Origin: Anaerolineales bacterium
GTDB lineage: Bacteria; Chloroflexota; Anaerolineae; Anaerolineales; Villigracilaceae
Assembly: GCA_025966435.1 (NCBI GenBank)
Contig: JAICRQ010000160.1
Coordinates: 1 to 7,613, forward strand
Reading direction: 5' to 3'
Length of the DNA stretch: 7,613 bases
Shown: positions 1 through 6,769 of the stretch, piece by piece
Position numbering within the stretch: the first letter of the stretch is position 1
Layout: each line of letters begins with the position of its first letter
The notes under the pieces: generated by a model
What the model was told of the DNA's origin: nothing
The model's database searches: none
What the model saw: only the letters and a program-made list of their open reading frames with translations
Position numbers and translations under genes: made by a program

Positions 1-124
1 AAACAATTCCTTTGTTCGATACTGCTAATGAGAAACGATTGTAACTTTGCATTAATGAAAACCCACCATGACAAATGTCATTGAGTCAGAGCGAAGAAAG
101 TAATCAATTCCTCGGAAGATACTT
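1..124. other. Left-edge region without a convincing gene
   Basis: On the minus strand an ATG at 52-50 opens a frame that stays open to the window edge (reads M-Q-S-Y-N-R-F-S-L-A onward). Only 17 codons are visible and there is no good ribosome binding site, so I do not call a gene. At 68-81 there is a short dyad, ATGACA-AA-TGTCAT, of a size that could be an operator. A minus-strand gene beginning here would lie downstream of RNA cassette copy 1. Confidence 0.3.
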
Positions 125-155
125 AAATAAAAACGGCCTTCCATGGTTGGGGCCG
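125..155 (-). terminator. Intrinsic terminator of structured RNA copy 1
   Basis: Read on the minus strand, CGGCC (155-151) pairs with GGCCG (138-134) across a 12-nt loop, followed by TTTTTATTT (133-125). The stem is short but fully GC. It directly follows the conserved RNA core. Its sequence differs completely from the hairpin at the same place in copy 2, although both form a stem plus U-tract. That supports a terminator function and the minus-strand orientation. Confidence 0.7.
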
Positions 156-275
156 GTTTCGCTATTGGCTCGCCAAGATCCCCGTAGCGCTTTCGCGCCA
201 CAAGCGACCAGATAAGGAACTCTTGGGTTATCGCCGCCTTGCTTAATTGTTGAGATTAAGTCTTAAGTTGTTTCC
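125..275 (-). ncRNA. Candidate structured ncRNA or leader RNA, copy 1
   Basis: The core at 238-151 (minus) aligns without gaps to 6890-6803 (minus), with 14 differences in 88 positions by hand. Visible pairings are: hairpin GTGGCGC-GAAA-GCGCTAC (201-184), with a GNRA loop and one G-U pair; helix CCAAGA/TCTTGG (226-221 with 178-173); GGC/GCC (238-236 or 235-233 with 169-167); and GGTCGCT (209-203) with AGCGAAACC (163-155), two unpaired A's within the helix. The last pairing crosses the others, so the fold is a pseudoknot. A promoter lies just upstream and a terminator just downstream, giving a predicted transcript of about 150 nt. No coding frame with a ribosome binding site was seen inside it. 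It could be a stand-alone sRNA, or a riboswitch-like leader for a gene beyond the left edge. I do not recognise the family. Confidence 0.68.
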
Positions 276-297
276 CTGCATATCTTAACATAAAGGG
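275..297 (-). promoter_or_regulatory. Extended -10 promoter for RNA copy 1
   Basis: On the minus strand the sequence CTTTATGTTAAGAT contains TG (290-289), one base, then TAAGAT (287-282), an extended -10 element with a 4/6 hexamer. The predicted start is near 275. Copy 2 has the same arrangement, CTTTATGATAATAT. No good -35 hexamer is present. Instead the direct-repeat array covers that position, as expected for an activator-dependent promoter. Confidence 0.5.
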
Positions 298-346
298 GTA
301 GTAATTCGGTCGCAAAAACGGTCACAGCCAGTCGCAATTTGTTACA
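298..346 (-). promoter_or_regulatory. Tandem direct-repeat operator array, copy 1
   Basis: Read on the minus strand, the half-sites are TGTAAC (346-341), TGCGAC (336-331), TGTGAC (326-321), TGCGAC (314-309) and a degenerate TACTAC (303-298). Spacings are 10, 10, 12 and 11 bp, close to one DNA turn. They end about 10 bp upstream of the -10 hexamer and overlap the -35 position. This geometry is typical of OmpR/PhoB-type winged-helix activators, which bind direct repeats as tandem protomers. The regulator encoded beside copy 2 is a candidate (inference). TGTGA is also half of a CRP site, but those sites are inverted, not direct. Confidence 0.55.
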
Positions 347-440
347 CGGATTCGCGCCTCTAAAACGTAATTAAGGCTGTTTTTACTACTGTGCTTAAAG
401 GCTTCAACATGAAAATGAAACAAATGATCGTTCATAAAAC

Positions 441-476
441 AAGTTAGCGTAAATAAAGGGCTTTATAATCAGCACG
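441..476 (+). promoter_or_regulatory. Promoter of the TPR/GT2 operon
   Basis: A perfect TATAAT lies at 464-469, placing a start near 476 and giving a leader of about 50 nt before the first gene. The -35 region is weak: AAGTTA (441-446) is at 17-bp spacing and matches TTGACA poorly, so an activator or another cue may help. Its own transcription runs away from RNA cassette copy 1, so the operon and the RNA are divergent. Confidence 0.5.
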
Positions 477-524
477 AAGACAGTCTCGCCTATTAAGGCA
501 CTTTAGAACTTATCAGGAACATTT

Positions 525-1157
525 ATGCAAAATAAGCTCCAGCCCGAGGTCTCTAAACTATTGGAGGAAGCGGAGACATTTTCCCAGCAAGGCAAGCGTC
601 AGAAAGCGTACCAATCCAGCTTGAAGGCTACGACCATCGCGCCGGGTGAATCGCTCGCCTGGTATTTGCGTTCCCAGCACGCGCCTTCGCGCGAAGAACA
701 GCTCATGTGCCTGAGCCGCGCCTATTCCCTGGACCCGAACCATACTGAGACAAAAAAGGACCTGCATGCCGCCGTTCATGCCCTGGTGAAACAGGAGCCA
801 TTCCTGGCGTATGTCTATGAAACGGAGCTGTTCTATCAGGTACGGAGTGGACGCGACCTGCTCATCAACGTTCCCAAGGACAGAACGTTTGAAGTTCCCT
901 ATCTTAAAAAGAAACCGGGGCTCGCACAGCCCGCCTTCCGCTGGTTGACGTTTGCATTGGTGGCATTGTTCCTCGGCGGCGTGGGAGCCGTACTTTTCGC
1001 GCCGGTCGCCGCGTTTCAAGCCTTGCGCCTCCAGGCATCCGCACCGACAGACGGAGAACGGACACGCTTACTCATCGTATTCATTCTCGCAGTGATCATA
1101 TGGCTGGTGGCGATTCCCATTAGCTGGCTGCTTCTTATCCGTTTTTACCCGGCGTAA
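525..1157 (+). CDS. TPR-like protein with two C-terminal membrane helices
   Basis: This 210-residue protein has a soluble N-terminal part and a membrane tail. Residues ~8-75 look like two tetratricopeptide-type helical hairpins: a first unit with A-F-x-x-x-G-K and A-T-x-I-A-P, and a second ending A-Y-S-L-D-P-N. TPRs usually mediate protein contacts. Two hydrophobic segments at ~140-166 and ~182-206 are joined by a short charged loop, so the TPR part probably faces the cytoplasm. There is no signal peptide. AGGA (515-518) lies 6 nt before the ATG and supports the start. The stop is 5 nt before the next gene, so the two are very likely co-transcribed and translationally coupled. A likely role is a partner or scaffold of the GT2 synthase, but no specific function can be read from the sequence. 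Confidence 0.88.
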   Translation: MQNKLQPEVSKLLEEAETFSQQGKRQKAYQSSLKATTIAPGESLAWYLRSQHAPSREEQLMCLSRAYSLDPNHTETKKDLHAAVHALVKQEPFLAYVYETELFYQVRSGRDLLINVPKDRTFEVPYLKKKPGLAQPAFRWLTFALVALFLGGVGAVLFAPVAAFQALRLQASAPTDGERTRLLIVFILAVIIWLVAIPISWLLLIRFYPA

Positions 1158-1162
1158 CCTCG

Positions 1163-3535
1163 ATGCTGGTACGCGCCCTCTACCTCTGTGCCCTTTGGTC
1201 TGCCATCAGCCTGCTGACCACGCTGGTGATGGGCTCACGCCTGCGTCGCAGCGATTTGGCTCTATCGTTTCTTTGGCTTACCGGTGTGATTCTGGTGGGC
1301 AACTTCATTGCCATCTTCACCTTTGGCAGATTGCTTGAAATCTTCGGCTTATCCCTGCTCGCCTTTTTCTTCGGACTGTACTGGATCATTCGTCTGCGGG
1401 ACTGGAATGCTCCTGCACAGGTCACCTGGAGCATGACCTTGATGACGACCGGGCTGTTCGTGGTCTATACGTTCCTACTGACGGCCTTCTCCCCGCTTAA
1501 CCCCCTGTCTTTTGTCTTTGCCCTGATGTTCTTTTTCCTGGAGGCGATCACTCTGACGCTGGCCCTGGCACATATGCATGAGAGCCTGGATGTAGTTTGC
1601 CGCGTCCGCTGGCACCGCCTTCTAGAAAAGCTCGACTCGGTCCCCGGCTACCTGCCGATGGTGTCCCTGCAAGTCCCTGCCTACAATGAACCGGTAGAGG
1701 TGGTGGAAAAGACGCTTAAATCCCTGGCAGAGCTGAATTATCCCAACTTCGAAGTGCTGGTGGTGGATAACAACACACCGCTACAGGCGACCTGGCGTCC
1801 GCTCGAGGAGATTTGCCGGAAGCTGGGCCCGAACTTCCACTGCCTGCACCTTGACCAGTGGCCGGGTTACAAATCCGGCGCGCTGAACTTTGCTGTCACA
1901 CAGACCGACCCGCGCGCCGAGATCCTGGGGATCATCGACGCCGATTACGAGGTAGATCCGAACTTCCTGAACGAGCTGGTGCCTGCCTTCGTCGATCCGC
2001 AGGTGGCCTTTGTCCAAACACCGCAGGACTACAACGACTCGACGGGAGATGTGTTTTCCGAGTCTATGTATCGCGGCTATAAGTATTTCTTCGAAGTCTC
2101 GATGCCTTCTCGCAACGAACGCAATGCTATTATCTTTGCTGGGACCATGGGCTTGATCCGTAAGTCGGTGCTGGAGGAGATCGGTGGCTGGGATGAGTGG
2201 TGCATCACCGAAGATGCCGAAGCCAGCCTGCGGATTTTAAAGAAGGGATACCAATCTCTCTATGTCAACCGCTCCTTTGGCAGCGGTATGATGCCGATCA
2301 ATTTCGAAGGCTTGAAGAAGCAGCGCTTCCGCTGGTGCTTTGGCGGGATTCAGATTCTGAAGAAGCATTGGGAGGCGCTCATGCCCTGGGCGCACCTCGT
2401 GGATCCGGGCAACAAGCTGACGATCGCCCAGCGCTACTATTACCTGGTGGGCGGCTTGGGGTGGTTCTCAGATGTATTCAATCTTTTGTTTGCGTTCTTC
2501 CTCGTGATGGGCGCAGTGTTCAATATGTTTTCCAGCCCCATCAAAATTCGCCCATTGACAGATACCGTGCTCATCATTCCCGCCGTGTTTCTGTTCCTGC
2601 ATATCCTGCGTTTTATCTGGGTCTTGCGCAACCGGCTGCGAGTGTCCATTAAGATGGCCGTGGCGACGATGTATAACTTCTTTAGTCTCGGCTGGGTTGT
2701 GACCCTGGCTTGCATTCAGGGACTCGTCCAGCGCGAGGGAGTCTTCCTGCGCACACCCAAGGGGACCTCTGCTTCAAAAGCCTGGCACGCCATACAGGTT
2801 ACACAGTGGGAGACGGCGATCGGGATCGTCTGTATCCTCGCCGGTCTATTCGCCTTCGGCTCCGACAGGAACTGGCGCACATTTAGTTTGTGTATTCTCC
2901 TCATTTGGCAGGGCAGTCTCTACCTGGCTGCCCCCCTCTATAGCCTCTTGAGTCTCAAACGCGAAGCAGCACTCGGGGGAACCGCACCGGTCCAGGTCAC
3001 AGACCAGGGTAAACCGGTGCTGGAACAGCTTGCCGCGCGCTGGGTGGTCGCGTTTTCGATGGTGCTGATCGGCGCCTTCAGCCTGATTCGTTTTCTCCCT
3101 GCGCCTACCGGATTGCCCGATTATGTCCGCTTCCTGCCTGAGGACATTGCGTCTGCTGTGGATTTCTCTCCCGAGCAGTCCGCAGGGCGGGAACCCGGAG
3201 CGACTGCCAACCCCGTGCTAACGACTGGGCCGGGAACGCCTGAGGTACCTACGCCTACGTTAGGAGCGACGGGCGCCACAGCCACTGTCACAACGTCAAG
3301 CGCCAATTGCCGCGCCCGACCCAGGGGTGGTGCCGAAAGGATCACATTCCTTTACAAAGATCAGCAAGTGGAAATCGTCGGCAGAAATGATGATCCGGGC
3401 AATCCGTGGTGGTTTATCAAAATCCCCGACTCGACCGGTCGTTGCTGGCTGTGGGGCATGACTGCATCCATGAACGGAAGCATCGAAGACATTCCCGTCA
3501 CATCTGAAAGAGGCACTCCGGGGGAGAGCCAGTGA
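1163..3535 (+). CDS. Membrane GT2 polysaccharide synthase with C-terminal SH3-like domain
   Basis: This 790-residue multi-pass membrane glycosyltransferase has about five N-terminal hydrophobic segments (residues ~5-137). The GT2 domain follows: P-A-Y-N-E (172-176), V-V-D-N-N-T (200-205), G-Y-K-S-G-A-L-N (235-242), the metal-binding D-A-D (259-261), the catalytic-base motif T-E-D (349-351) and Q-R-F-R-W (387-391), the QxxRW signature of processive synthases. More membrane segments span ~427-644, with F-L-R-T-P-K-G at 528-534. The motif set resembles beta-glucan synthases of the NdvB-like branch more than cellulose synthase BcsA, and there is no PilZ domain. The product is therefore an undetermined, possibly beta-linked, exopolysaccharide. 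A Pro/Thr/Gly-rich linker (~672-713) leads to an SH3b-like domain (~714-780; N-C-R-A-R-P, W-W-F-I-K-I, C-W-L-W-G), probably extracytoplasmic. No Shine-Dalgarno precedes the ATG, so it relies on coupling to the upstream gene. Confidence 0.93.
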   Translation: MLVRALYLCALWSAISLLTTLVMGSRLRRSDLALSFLWLTGVILVGNFIAIFTFGRLLEIFGLSLLAFFFGLYWIIRLRDWNAPAQVTWSMTLMTTGLFVVYTFLLTAFSPLNPLSFVFALMFFFLEAITLTLALAHMHESLDVVCRVRWHRLLEKLDSVPGYLPMVSLQVPAYNEPVEVVEKTLKSLAELNYPNFEVLVVDNNTPLQATWRPLEEICRKLGPNFHCLHLDQWPGYKSGALNFAVTQTDPRAEILGIIDADYEVDPNFLNELVPAFVDPQVAFVQTPQDYNDSTGDVFSESMYRGYKYFFEVSMPSRNERNAIIFAGTMGLIRKSVLEEIGGWDEWCITEDAEASLRILKKGYQSLYVNRSFGSGMMPINFEGLKKQRFRWCFGGIQILKKHWEALMPWAHLVDPGNKLTIAQRYYYLVGGLGWFSDVFNLLFAFFLVMGAVFNMFSSPIKIRPLTDTVLIIPAVFLFLHILRFIWVLRNRLRVSIKMAVATMYNFFSLGWVVTLACIQGLVQREGVFLRTPKGTSASKAWHAIQVTQWETAIGIVCILAGLFAFGSDRNWRTFSLCILLIWQGSLYLAAPLYSLLSLKREAALGGTAPVQVTDQGKPVLEQLAARWVVAFSMVLIGAFSLIRFLPAPTGLPDYVRFLPEDIASAVDFSPEQSAGREPGATANPVLTTGPGTPEVPTPTLGATGATATVTTSSANCRARPRGGAERITFLYKDQQVEIVGRNDDPGNPWWFIKIPDSTGRCWLWGMTASMNGSIEDIPVTSERGTPGESQ

Positions 3536-3617
3536 TTTAAAGCGTCCAAGAGTAGCTTTTCCTGAGCCAGGCTGATGGAAAGCGCGAACTAGATTCCAAC
3601 GTTAGATAAGAAAAGCA

Positions 3618-3651
3618 AACGACGCCTCGATTTTCGAGACGTCGTTATTTT
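3618..3651. terminator. Bidirectional intrinsic terminator between convergent genes
   Basis: AACGACG (3618-3624) pairs with CGTCGTT (3640-3646), and CTCGA (3626-3630) with TCGAG (3634-3638). One C-A mismatch separates the two helices and the loop is TTT. The plus strand continues ATTTTTAG. The minus strand continues TTTGCTTTTCTTA. It ends both the GT2 operon from the left and the small secreted-protein gene from the right. Confidence 0.87.
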
Positions 3652-3669
3652 TAGAGTTTGAATACGTTC

Positions 3670-4080
3670 CTAGGAGCCTCTGAATATTTCTGCTCCAAGC
3701 GAGTCACAGAACCAATATGACCTGCCAATGATCAAAAAGTCTGAGACATCGGCTTGGTCATCCTGATATTCGACCGTGCCTTCCCATACGATTGTTCCGA
3801 TCTCTTCGCCACAGGACGTGCCGGACACCGGGTTCTTGAACTTGCTCATCGGATAGTAGGTGGCGCTGCCAGCACAGTTTCGCCAGTTCTCGTCGCATGC
3901 CCATTTTTCATGGACGATCCCATTTGGGGATACTTTATAGTACCCATAACCTGGCCAGTCCGCATGGACTTTCTTCCAGCGGTCTCGGTCCTGTTTGGCT
4001 TGAACGTTGCTCACAGACAGCCCTGAGAAAAACAACGTTGCTATCAGAGTCATGTTGAATAACAGCAGAAGCTTTTTCAT
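3670..4080 (-). CDS. Small exported protein with four cysteines, unknown function
   Basis: This 136-residue protein has a clear signal peptide: M-K-K, a hydrophobic core to about residue 20, then V-Q-A as the likely cleavage site at 28. I chose the ATG at 4080 rather than 4119 because AAGGA (4092-4088) sits 7 nt before it and the longer start would put 13 charged residues before the signal peptide. The mature part is rich in Trp, Tyr and Gly and has Cys at 62, 69, 90 and 125, which could form two disulfides outside the cytoplasm. No membrane anchor, sorting signal or catalytic motif was recognised. It lies downstream of the 710-residue exported protein on the same strand, separated by a strong hairpin. 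Confidence 0.85.
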   Translation of the reverse strand: MKKLLLLFNMTLIATLFFSGLSVSNVQAKQDRDRWKKVHADWPGYGYYKVSPNGIVHEKWACDENWRNCAGSATYYPMSKFKNPVSGTSCGEEIGTIVWEGTVEYQDDQADVSDFLIIGRSYWFCDSLGAEIFRGS

Positions 4081-4140
4081 TTTGTTTTCCTTATCTCCCT
4101 CATATTTATCAGGACGCAAATACCGAAATTCGACTTTTAT

Positions 4141-4168
4141 GGGTGGCGGGACATTGGTCCCGCCACCC
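4141..4168. other. Perfect 12-bp GC-rich hairpin between two exported-protein genes
   Basis: GGGTGGCGGGAC (4141-4152), loop ATTG, GTCCCGCCACCC (4157-4168). On the minus strand it lies 33 nt after the stop of the 710-residue gene and 60 nt before the start of the next. Neither side carries a U-tract, so it is not a standard intrinsic terminator. It may be a 3'-stabilising structure, a U-independent terminator, or an intercistronic element that lowers expression of the second gene. Confidence 0.75.
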
Positions 4169-4201
4169 GGCTACATTGAAGGATGATTATGTTCGTTGCT
4201 C

Positions 4202-6334
4202 TTATTCCGAGCAATGTCCTGGTCCGATCAACCCATTGTTGTACTTGTCGAGCGTGGAAGCAAGAGACAGCGCTGTCTTCTGTTCCGCCTTCGATAGGGT
4301 AGTGTCATTGACTCCCTGCGCATTGAAGAGCGCTTCGGCAGCCGCAATTGCATCTGTCACTGACTGCGGAGCTGAAGCACCGTTTAAGATGTTCAGTTTG
4401 GCAGCCATATATTGATGCGCAAGGTTGTAGAATGCATTCCCTGCTGGTGGTGTCCAGAATACCTGGTACCAGGTCTTTCCAGATTTAAAGAAGATCGTAT
4501 CTTCTTCCAGTGGACCCAGGTTCTTCCAGGCATCGTCATATGGAGCTGGACCCTGATCGGAGTGAGTCTTCCAGTAGCCCTGGGTGAGGGTGCAGCCTTG
4601 CGCGCAGGCGACATTGGCATTTACCGTCCAGTCATCGCTGCCGGTCGTGCCGCTATCGTTTGTGACGAAGGAAGCAGTATTGGTGTGGGTATTGTCGCCG
4701 CATTCCAGTTGGACATCGGCATCGGGATGTGCACCAAAGTCCAGGCTGTAGCTGAATGTCTTTGGCGCATCGAATGCACAGACGGTACCGAGGACCCCAA
4801 CGTTCGTGTCACTGACATCAACACAATCATCCACCTGACTCATAGTGGCATTTGAGAAGTCCACGTTTGCAGCGCCACTAAAGCCAGCGGTGCCGCTTGG
4901 TGTATTCTGAATGGTCGCGGTTGCGGTGTTGGTGCGATTTGCGCCATCGGGAAGATTCGCACTGTAGGTGCAGTTCAGTGTATCGCCGGCTTCCAGAGTA
5001 TGAGGGAAGCTGACGCCGCAGTCTACTGTTGCGTTGATGCCGCCCGATACCACATCGGAAACACTGTTGAGGGTGGCATCGATCGGAGTCGAATTGTCAA
5101 CCGAAATGTTTCCGCTTACGACATGGTTGCTGTCTGTGGAGGTAGCACTGACTTGAACCTGATAGTTCACCGTATGCAGTTGCCCTTCTGATAGGAGCAG
5201 GGTATCTGCATCTGCCGACTTGTCGATCATCCAGGTCCAAGTACGGGTGAGGGAGGTATTGGCATTCTTGGTCACGGTCAGTGCGTGACAGGTGACTGTG
5301 ACCGACTCAGTATCTTCCTGACCAGTCTCTACAATCGTTGCAGTGTTATTGGTGGTGCCTTCATTCTCATCGCAGGTAAACGTGATTGGGTACTCGAAGG
5401 TCTTATCCCCTGAAGCTGTGCCGAGATTCTCTCCCAGCGTGTCCATCACTGTGATCGTCTCGGAACCCACGGTGGTGGTCGGGTCGCCAAACGTATAGTT
5501 CGCGGAAGCGGTTGTACCATCAACGTTGCTATTGTTGCTTGTAATCGTAGCAGTGTTCGTGCCGTTGGTCTTGGATGCTAAGCTGGCGCTGTAGGTACAG
5601 ACCGTGCTGCCTCCCGGCGAAAGGCTGTTCGTGGGACAGTTCACGGTCGCGTTCGTGCCGCCGACTGAGTCACTTACGCTGAAACCCACGGTGAATGGAG
5701 TCGGATTATTGACGGTGATCGTGCCGGATACAGCAAAGTCTGAGTCGGTAACCGTCTGATCCACAACGACATCATAGTTCGAGGTGAAGCTGTCACCGGT
5801 GAAGCCTTCATGCGAGTCATCGTCTACACTTTTGTCGATCGTCCAAGTGTAGGTGCGGGTGTAGGTAGCGTTTGCGATCTTGCTGGCAGTTAGCTCGTAG
5901 TCATAGCAAAACTCGATGTGACTGAGTCCGAATGGTTCTCCATTGCTAGGATTGATCGGTGACGCCAACCCACCGTCGCCGAAGGACTCGGCAGGCGGAT
6001 CGTATACGTAGCTATTGGCATTAGGTCCGCCCTTCGCGAGAACCGCATCCATGCCCAGGGTAGAACTCCAGTCAAAATAGGTGCCATCGGTCGTTACGGT
6101 GACCGTGTTAACACCGTCAATATTGTAAGTTCCGCCGTTTGGTGGATCTACCTTAAACCCAAAGGCATAGCCTAAACTTGTACAGGATGGATTGCCCGCA
6201 ACGAAGACGGGCTCAACACCGTTATCGCTGATCGGTTCACCATCTGCAGATGCGGCACTTACTCCAGCTGCGAAAGCCAGCATAATTGTCAGCAATACTG
6301 CTGAACTTAATCTTGCAAATTTTCGATTCATCAT
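4202..6334 (-). CDS. Exported repeat protein: two DUF11-like repeats and TQGYWKTH-type C-terminus
   Basis: The protein has 710 residues from the ATG at 6334, chosen because GAGGAG (6346-6341) lies 6 nt upstream and a signal peptide follows directly (M-N-R-K, hydrophobic core, V-S-A at 27 or A-S-A at 30). An in-frame ATG at 6466 would put 44 unlikely residues before that signal. After an N-terminal domain (~31-148) come two long beta-rich repeats of about 204 residues. They begin at ~151 (T-R-T-Y-T-W-T-I-D-K-S) and ~355 (T-R-T-W-T-W-M-I-D-K-S), and each contains N-x-T-x-x-x-C and C-T-Y-S-A elements like DUF11/Ig-fold surface repeats. The C-terminus (~580-710) starts C-T-L-T-Q-G-Y-W-K-T-H, a module seen at the end of many secreted bacterial proteins. 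No LPXTG, S-layer-homology or terminal membrane segment is visible. It is probably a secreted or surface structural/adhesive protein; the exact role is unknown. Confidence 0.9.
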   Translation of the reverse strand: MMNRKFARLSSAVLLTIMLAFAAGVSAASADGEPISDNGVEPVFVAGNPSCTSLGYAFGFKVDPPNGGTYNIDGVNTVTVTTDGTYFDWSSTLGMDAVLAKGGPNANSYVYDPPAESFGDGGLASPINPSNGEPFGLSHIEFCYDYELTASKIANATYTRTYTWTIDKSVDDDSHEGFTGDSFTSNYDVVVDQTVTDSDFAVSGTITVNNPTPFTVGFSVSDSVGGTNATVNCPTNSLSPGGSTVCTYSASLASKTNGTNTATITSNNSNVDGTTASANYTFGDPTTTVGSETITVMDTLGENLGTASGDKTFEYPITFTCDENEGTTNNTATIVETGQEDTESVTVTCHALTVTKNANTSLTRTWTWMIDKSADADTLLLSEGQLHTVNYQVQVSATSTDSNHVVSGNISVDNSTPIDATLNSVSDVVSGGINATVDCGVSFPHTLEAGDTLNCTYSANLPDGANRTNTATATIQNTPSGTAGFSGAANVDFSNATMSQVDDCVDVSDTNVGVLGTVCAFDAPKTFSYSLDFGAHPDADVQLECGDNTHTNTASFVTNDSGTTGSDDWTVNANVACAQGCTLTQGYWKTHSDQGPAPYDDAWKNLGPLEEDTIFFKSGKTWYQVFWTPPAGNAFYNLAHQYMAAKLNILNGASAPQSVTDAIAAAEALFNAQGVNDTTLSKAEQKTALSLASTLDKYNNGLIGPGHCSE

Positions 6335-6536
6335 TTTGTCTCCTCTTGATGAGATGAATTTTATTTTTGATCCATGGATGACGATATGAAACTCTTGCGG
6401 ATAATAAGTAAAGTGGATTGGCGACGGTTTGCACGTAGAAGTTGCCAGTGTTGATCCTTGAGACATTGAGCACTTTACCTAGCAAGTCCGCGGTTACCTC
6501 CTTTCTTCTCTTCTATAAGGTGATTGCTCAAGACAA
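6335..6536 (-). promoter_or_regulatory. Leader of the 710-residue gene with a second strong ribosome binding site
   Basis: The leader carries two Shine-Dalgarno sites on the minus strand. GAGGAG (6346-6341) serves the annotated start. A stronger GAAAGGAGGT (6505-6496) sits 10 nt before TTG (6485), opening an 82-codon frame that runs out of frame into the gene and stops at 6237. The second site is too far (29 nt) from the in-frame ATG at 6466 to support that start. A weak promoter is possible: TTGTTT, then TATAG near 6518-6514 (read on the minus strand). The leader may hold a translational regulatory ORF, or the upstream site may be unused. Confidence 0.4.
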
Positions 6537-6537
6537 A

Positions 6538-6571
6538 CAAAAATAGAACTGATTCACGGAATCAGTTCTAT
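6538..6571 (-). terminator. Minus-strand intrinsic terminator in the leader region
   Basis: A perfect 13-bp stem (6571-6559 with 6555-6543, loop of 3 nt) reads ATAGAACTGATTC on its first arm. On the minus strand it is followed by TTTTGTTTG. The plus-strand side has no U-tract. It would stop transcription arriving from the RNA cassette or the response regulator before it reaches the 710-residue gene, unless anti-termination occurs. Confidence 0.7.
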
Positions 6572-6710
6572 AGAAGATTCAAAAATATCCATAAAGTGGC
6601 AGAACCGCAACCAGAAGCAGGTAATACAAAACAGCCTAAAAGCCGATATGTGCTCTCCGGAAATCGGTAAAACCCGCTGCACCCCACAGATAGCGATTTA
6701 ATTCTGTCCT

Positions 6711-6761
6711 CCTCAGATTAAGAAAAAAGGAAAATGCCTAAAGGATCCGATAATTCTGAGG
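6711..6761 (-). other. Stem-loop overlapping an orphan Shine-Dalgarno
   Basis: On the minus strand CCTCAGA-A-TTA (6761-6751) pairs with TAATCTGAGG (6720-6711), a 10-bp stem with one bulged A and a 30-nt loop. The 3' arm overlaps AGGAGGA (6713-6707), a strong Shine-Dalgarno, yet no ATG, GTG or TTG follows within 12 nt. The stretch 6571-6710 holds no gene I can support. Confidence 0.4.
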
Positions 6762-6769
6762 CTGGACGT

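Noticed and set aside
151..238. Self-cleaving ribozyme (HDV-like or twister) because of the crossing helices
   Set aside because: The catalytic-core sequences of these families are not present and helix order does not match. Only a cleavage test or covariance search could reopen this.
409..447. Plus-strand 12-codon ORF (M-K-M-K-Q-M) with a weak AAAGG upstream
   Set aside because: Too short, and it lies upstream of the predicted transcription start of the operon.
558..1019. 153-codon minus-strand frame opposite the TPR-like gene
   Set aside because: It is a shadow of the coding frame on the plus strand; the plus-strand gene has the ribosome binding site, domain pattern and operon context.
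4081..4119. Upstream ATG for the small exported protein
   Set aside because: It would add 13 charged residues before a classic M-K-K signal peptide; the AAGGA at 4092-4088 fits the ATG at 4080.
4412..4855. 147-codon plus-strand frame opposite the 710-residue gene
   Set aside because: It is antisense to a well-supported signal-peptide/repeat gene, has no ribosome binding site and shows no recognisable domain.
6568..6687. Minus-strand small ORF of 39 codons from GTG 6687 to a TAG inside the terminator stem
   Set aside because: The nearest Shine-Dalgarno (6713-6707) is 19 nt away, and the ORF lies in a low-complexity leader without other support.
6650..6690. Minus-strand GCAGCGGGTTTTACCGATT resembling the 3' end of a GEMM aptamer
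   Set aside because: No matching 5' aptamer half lies upstream, so the similarity is probably chance.
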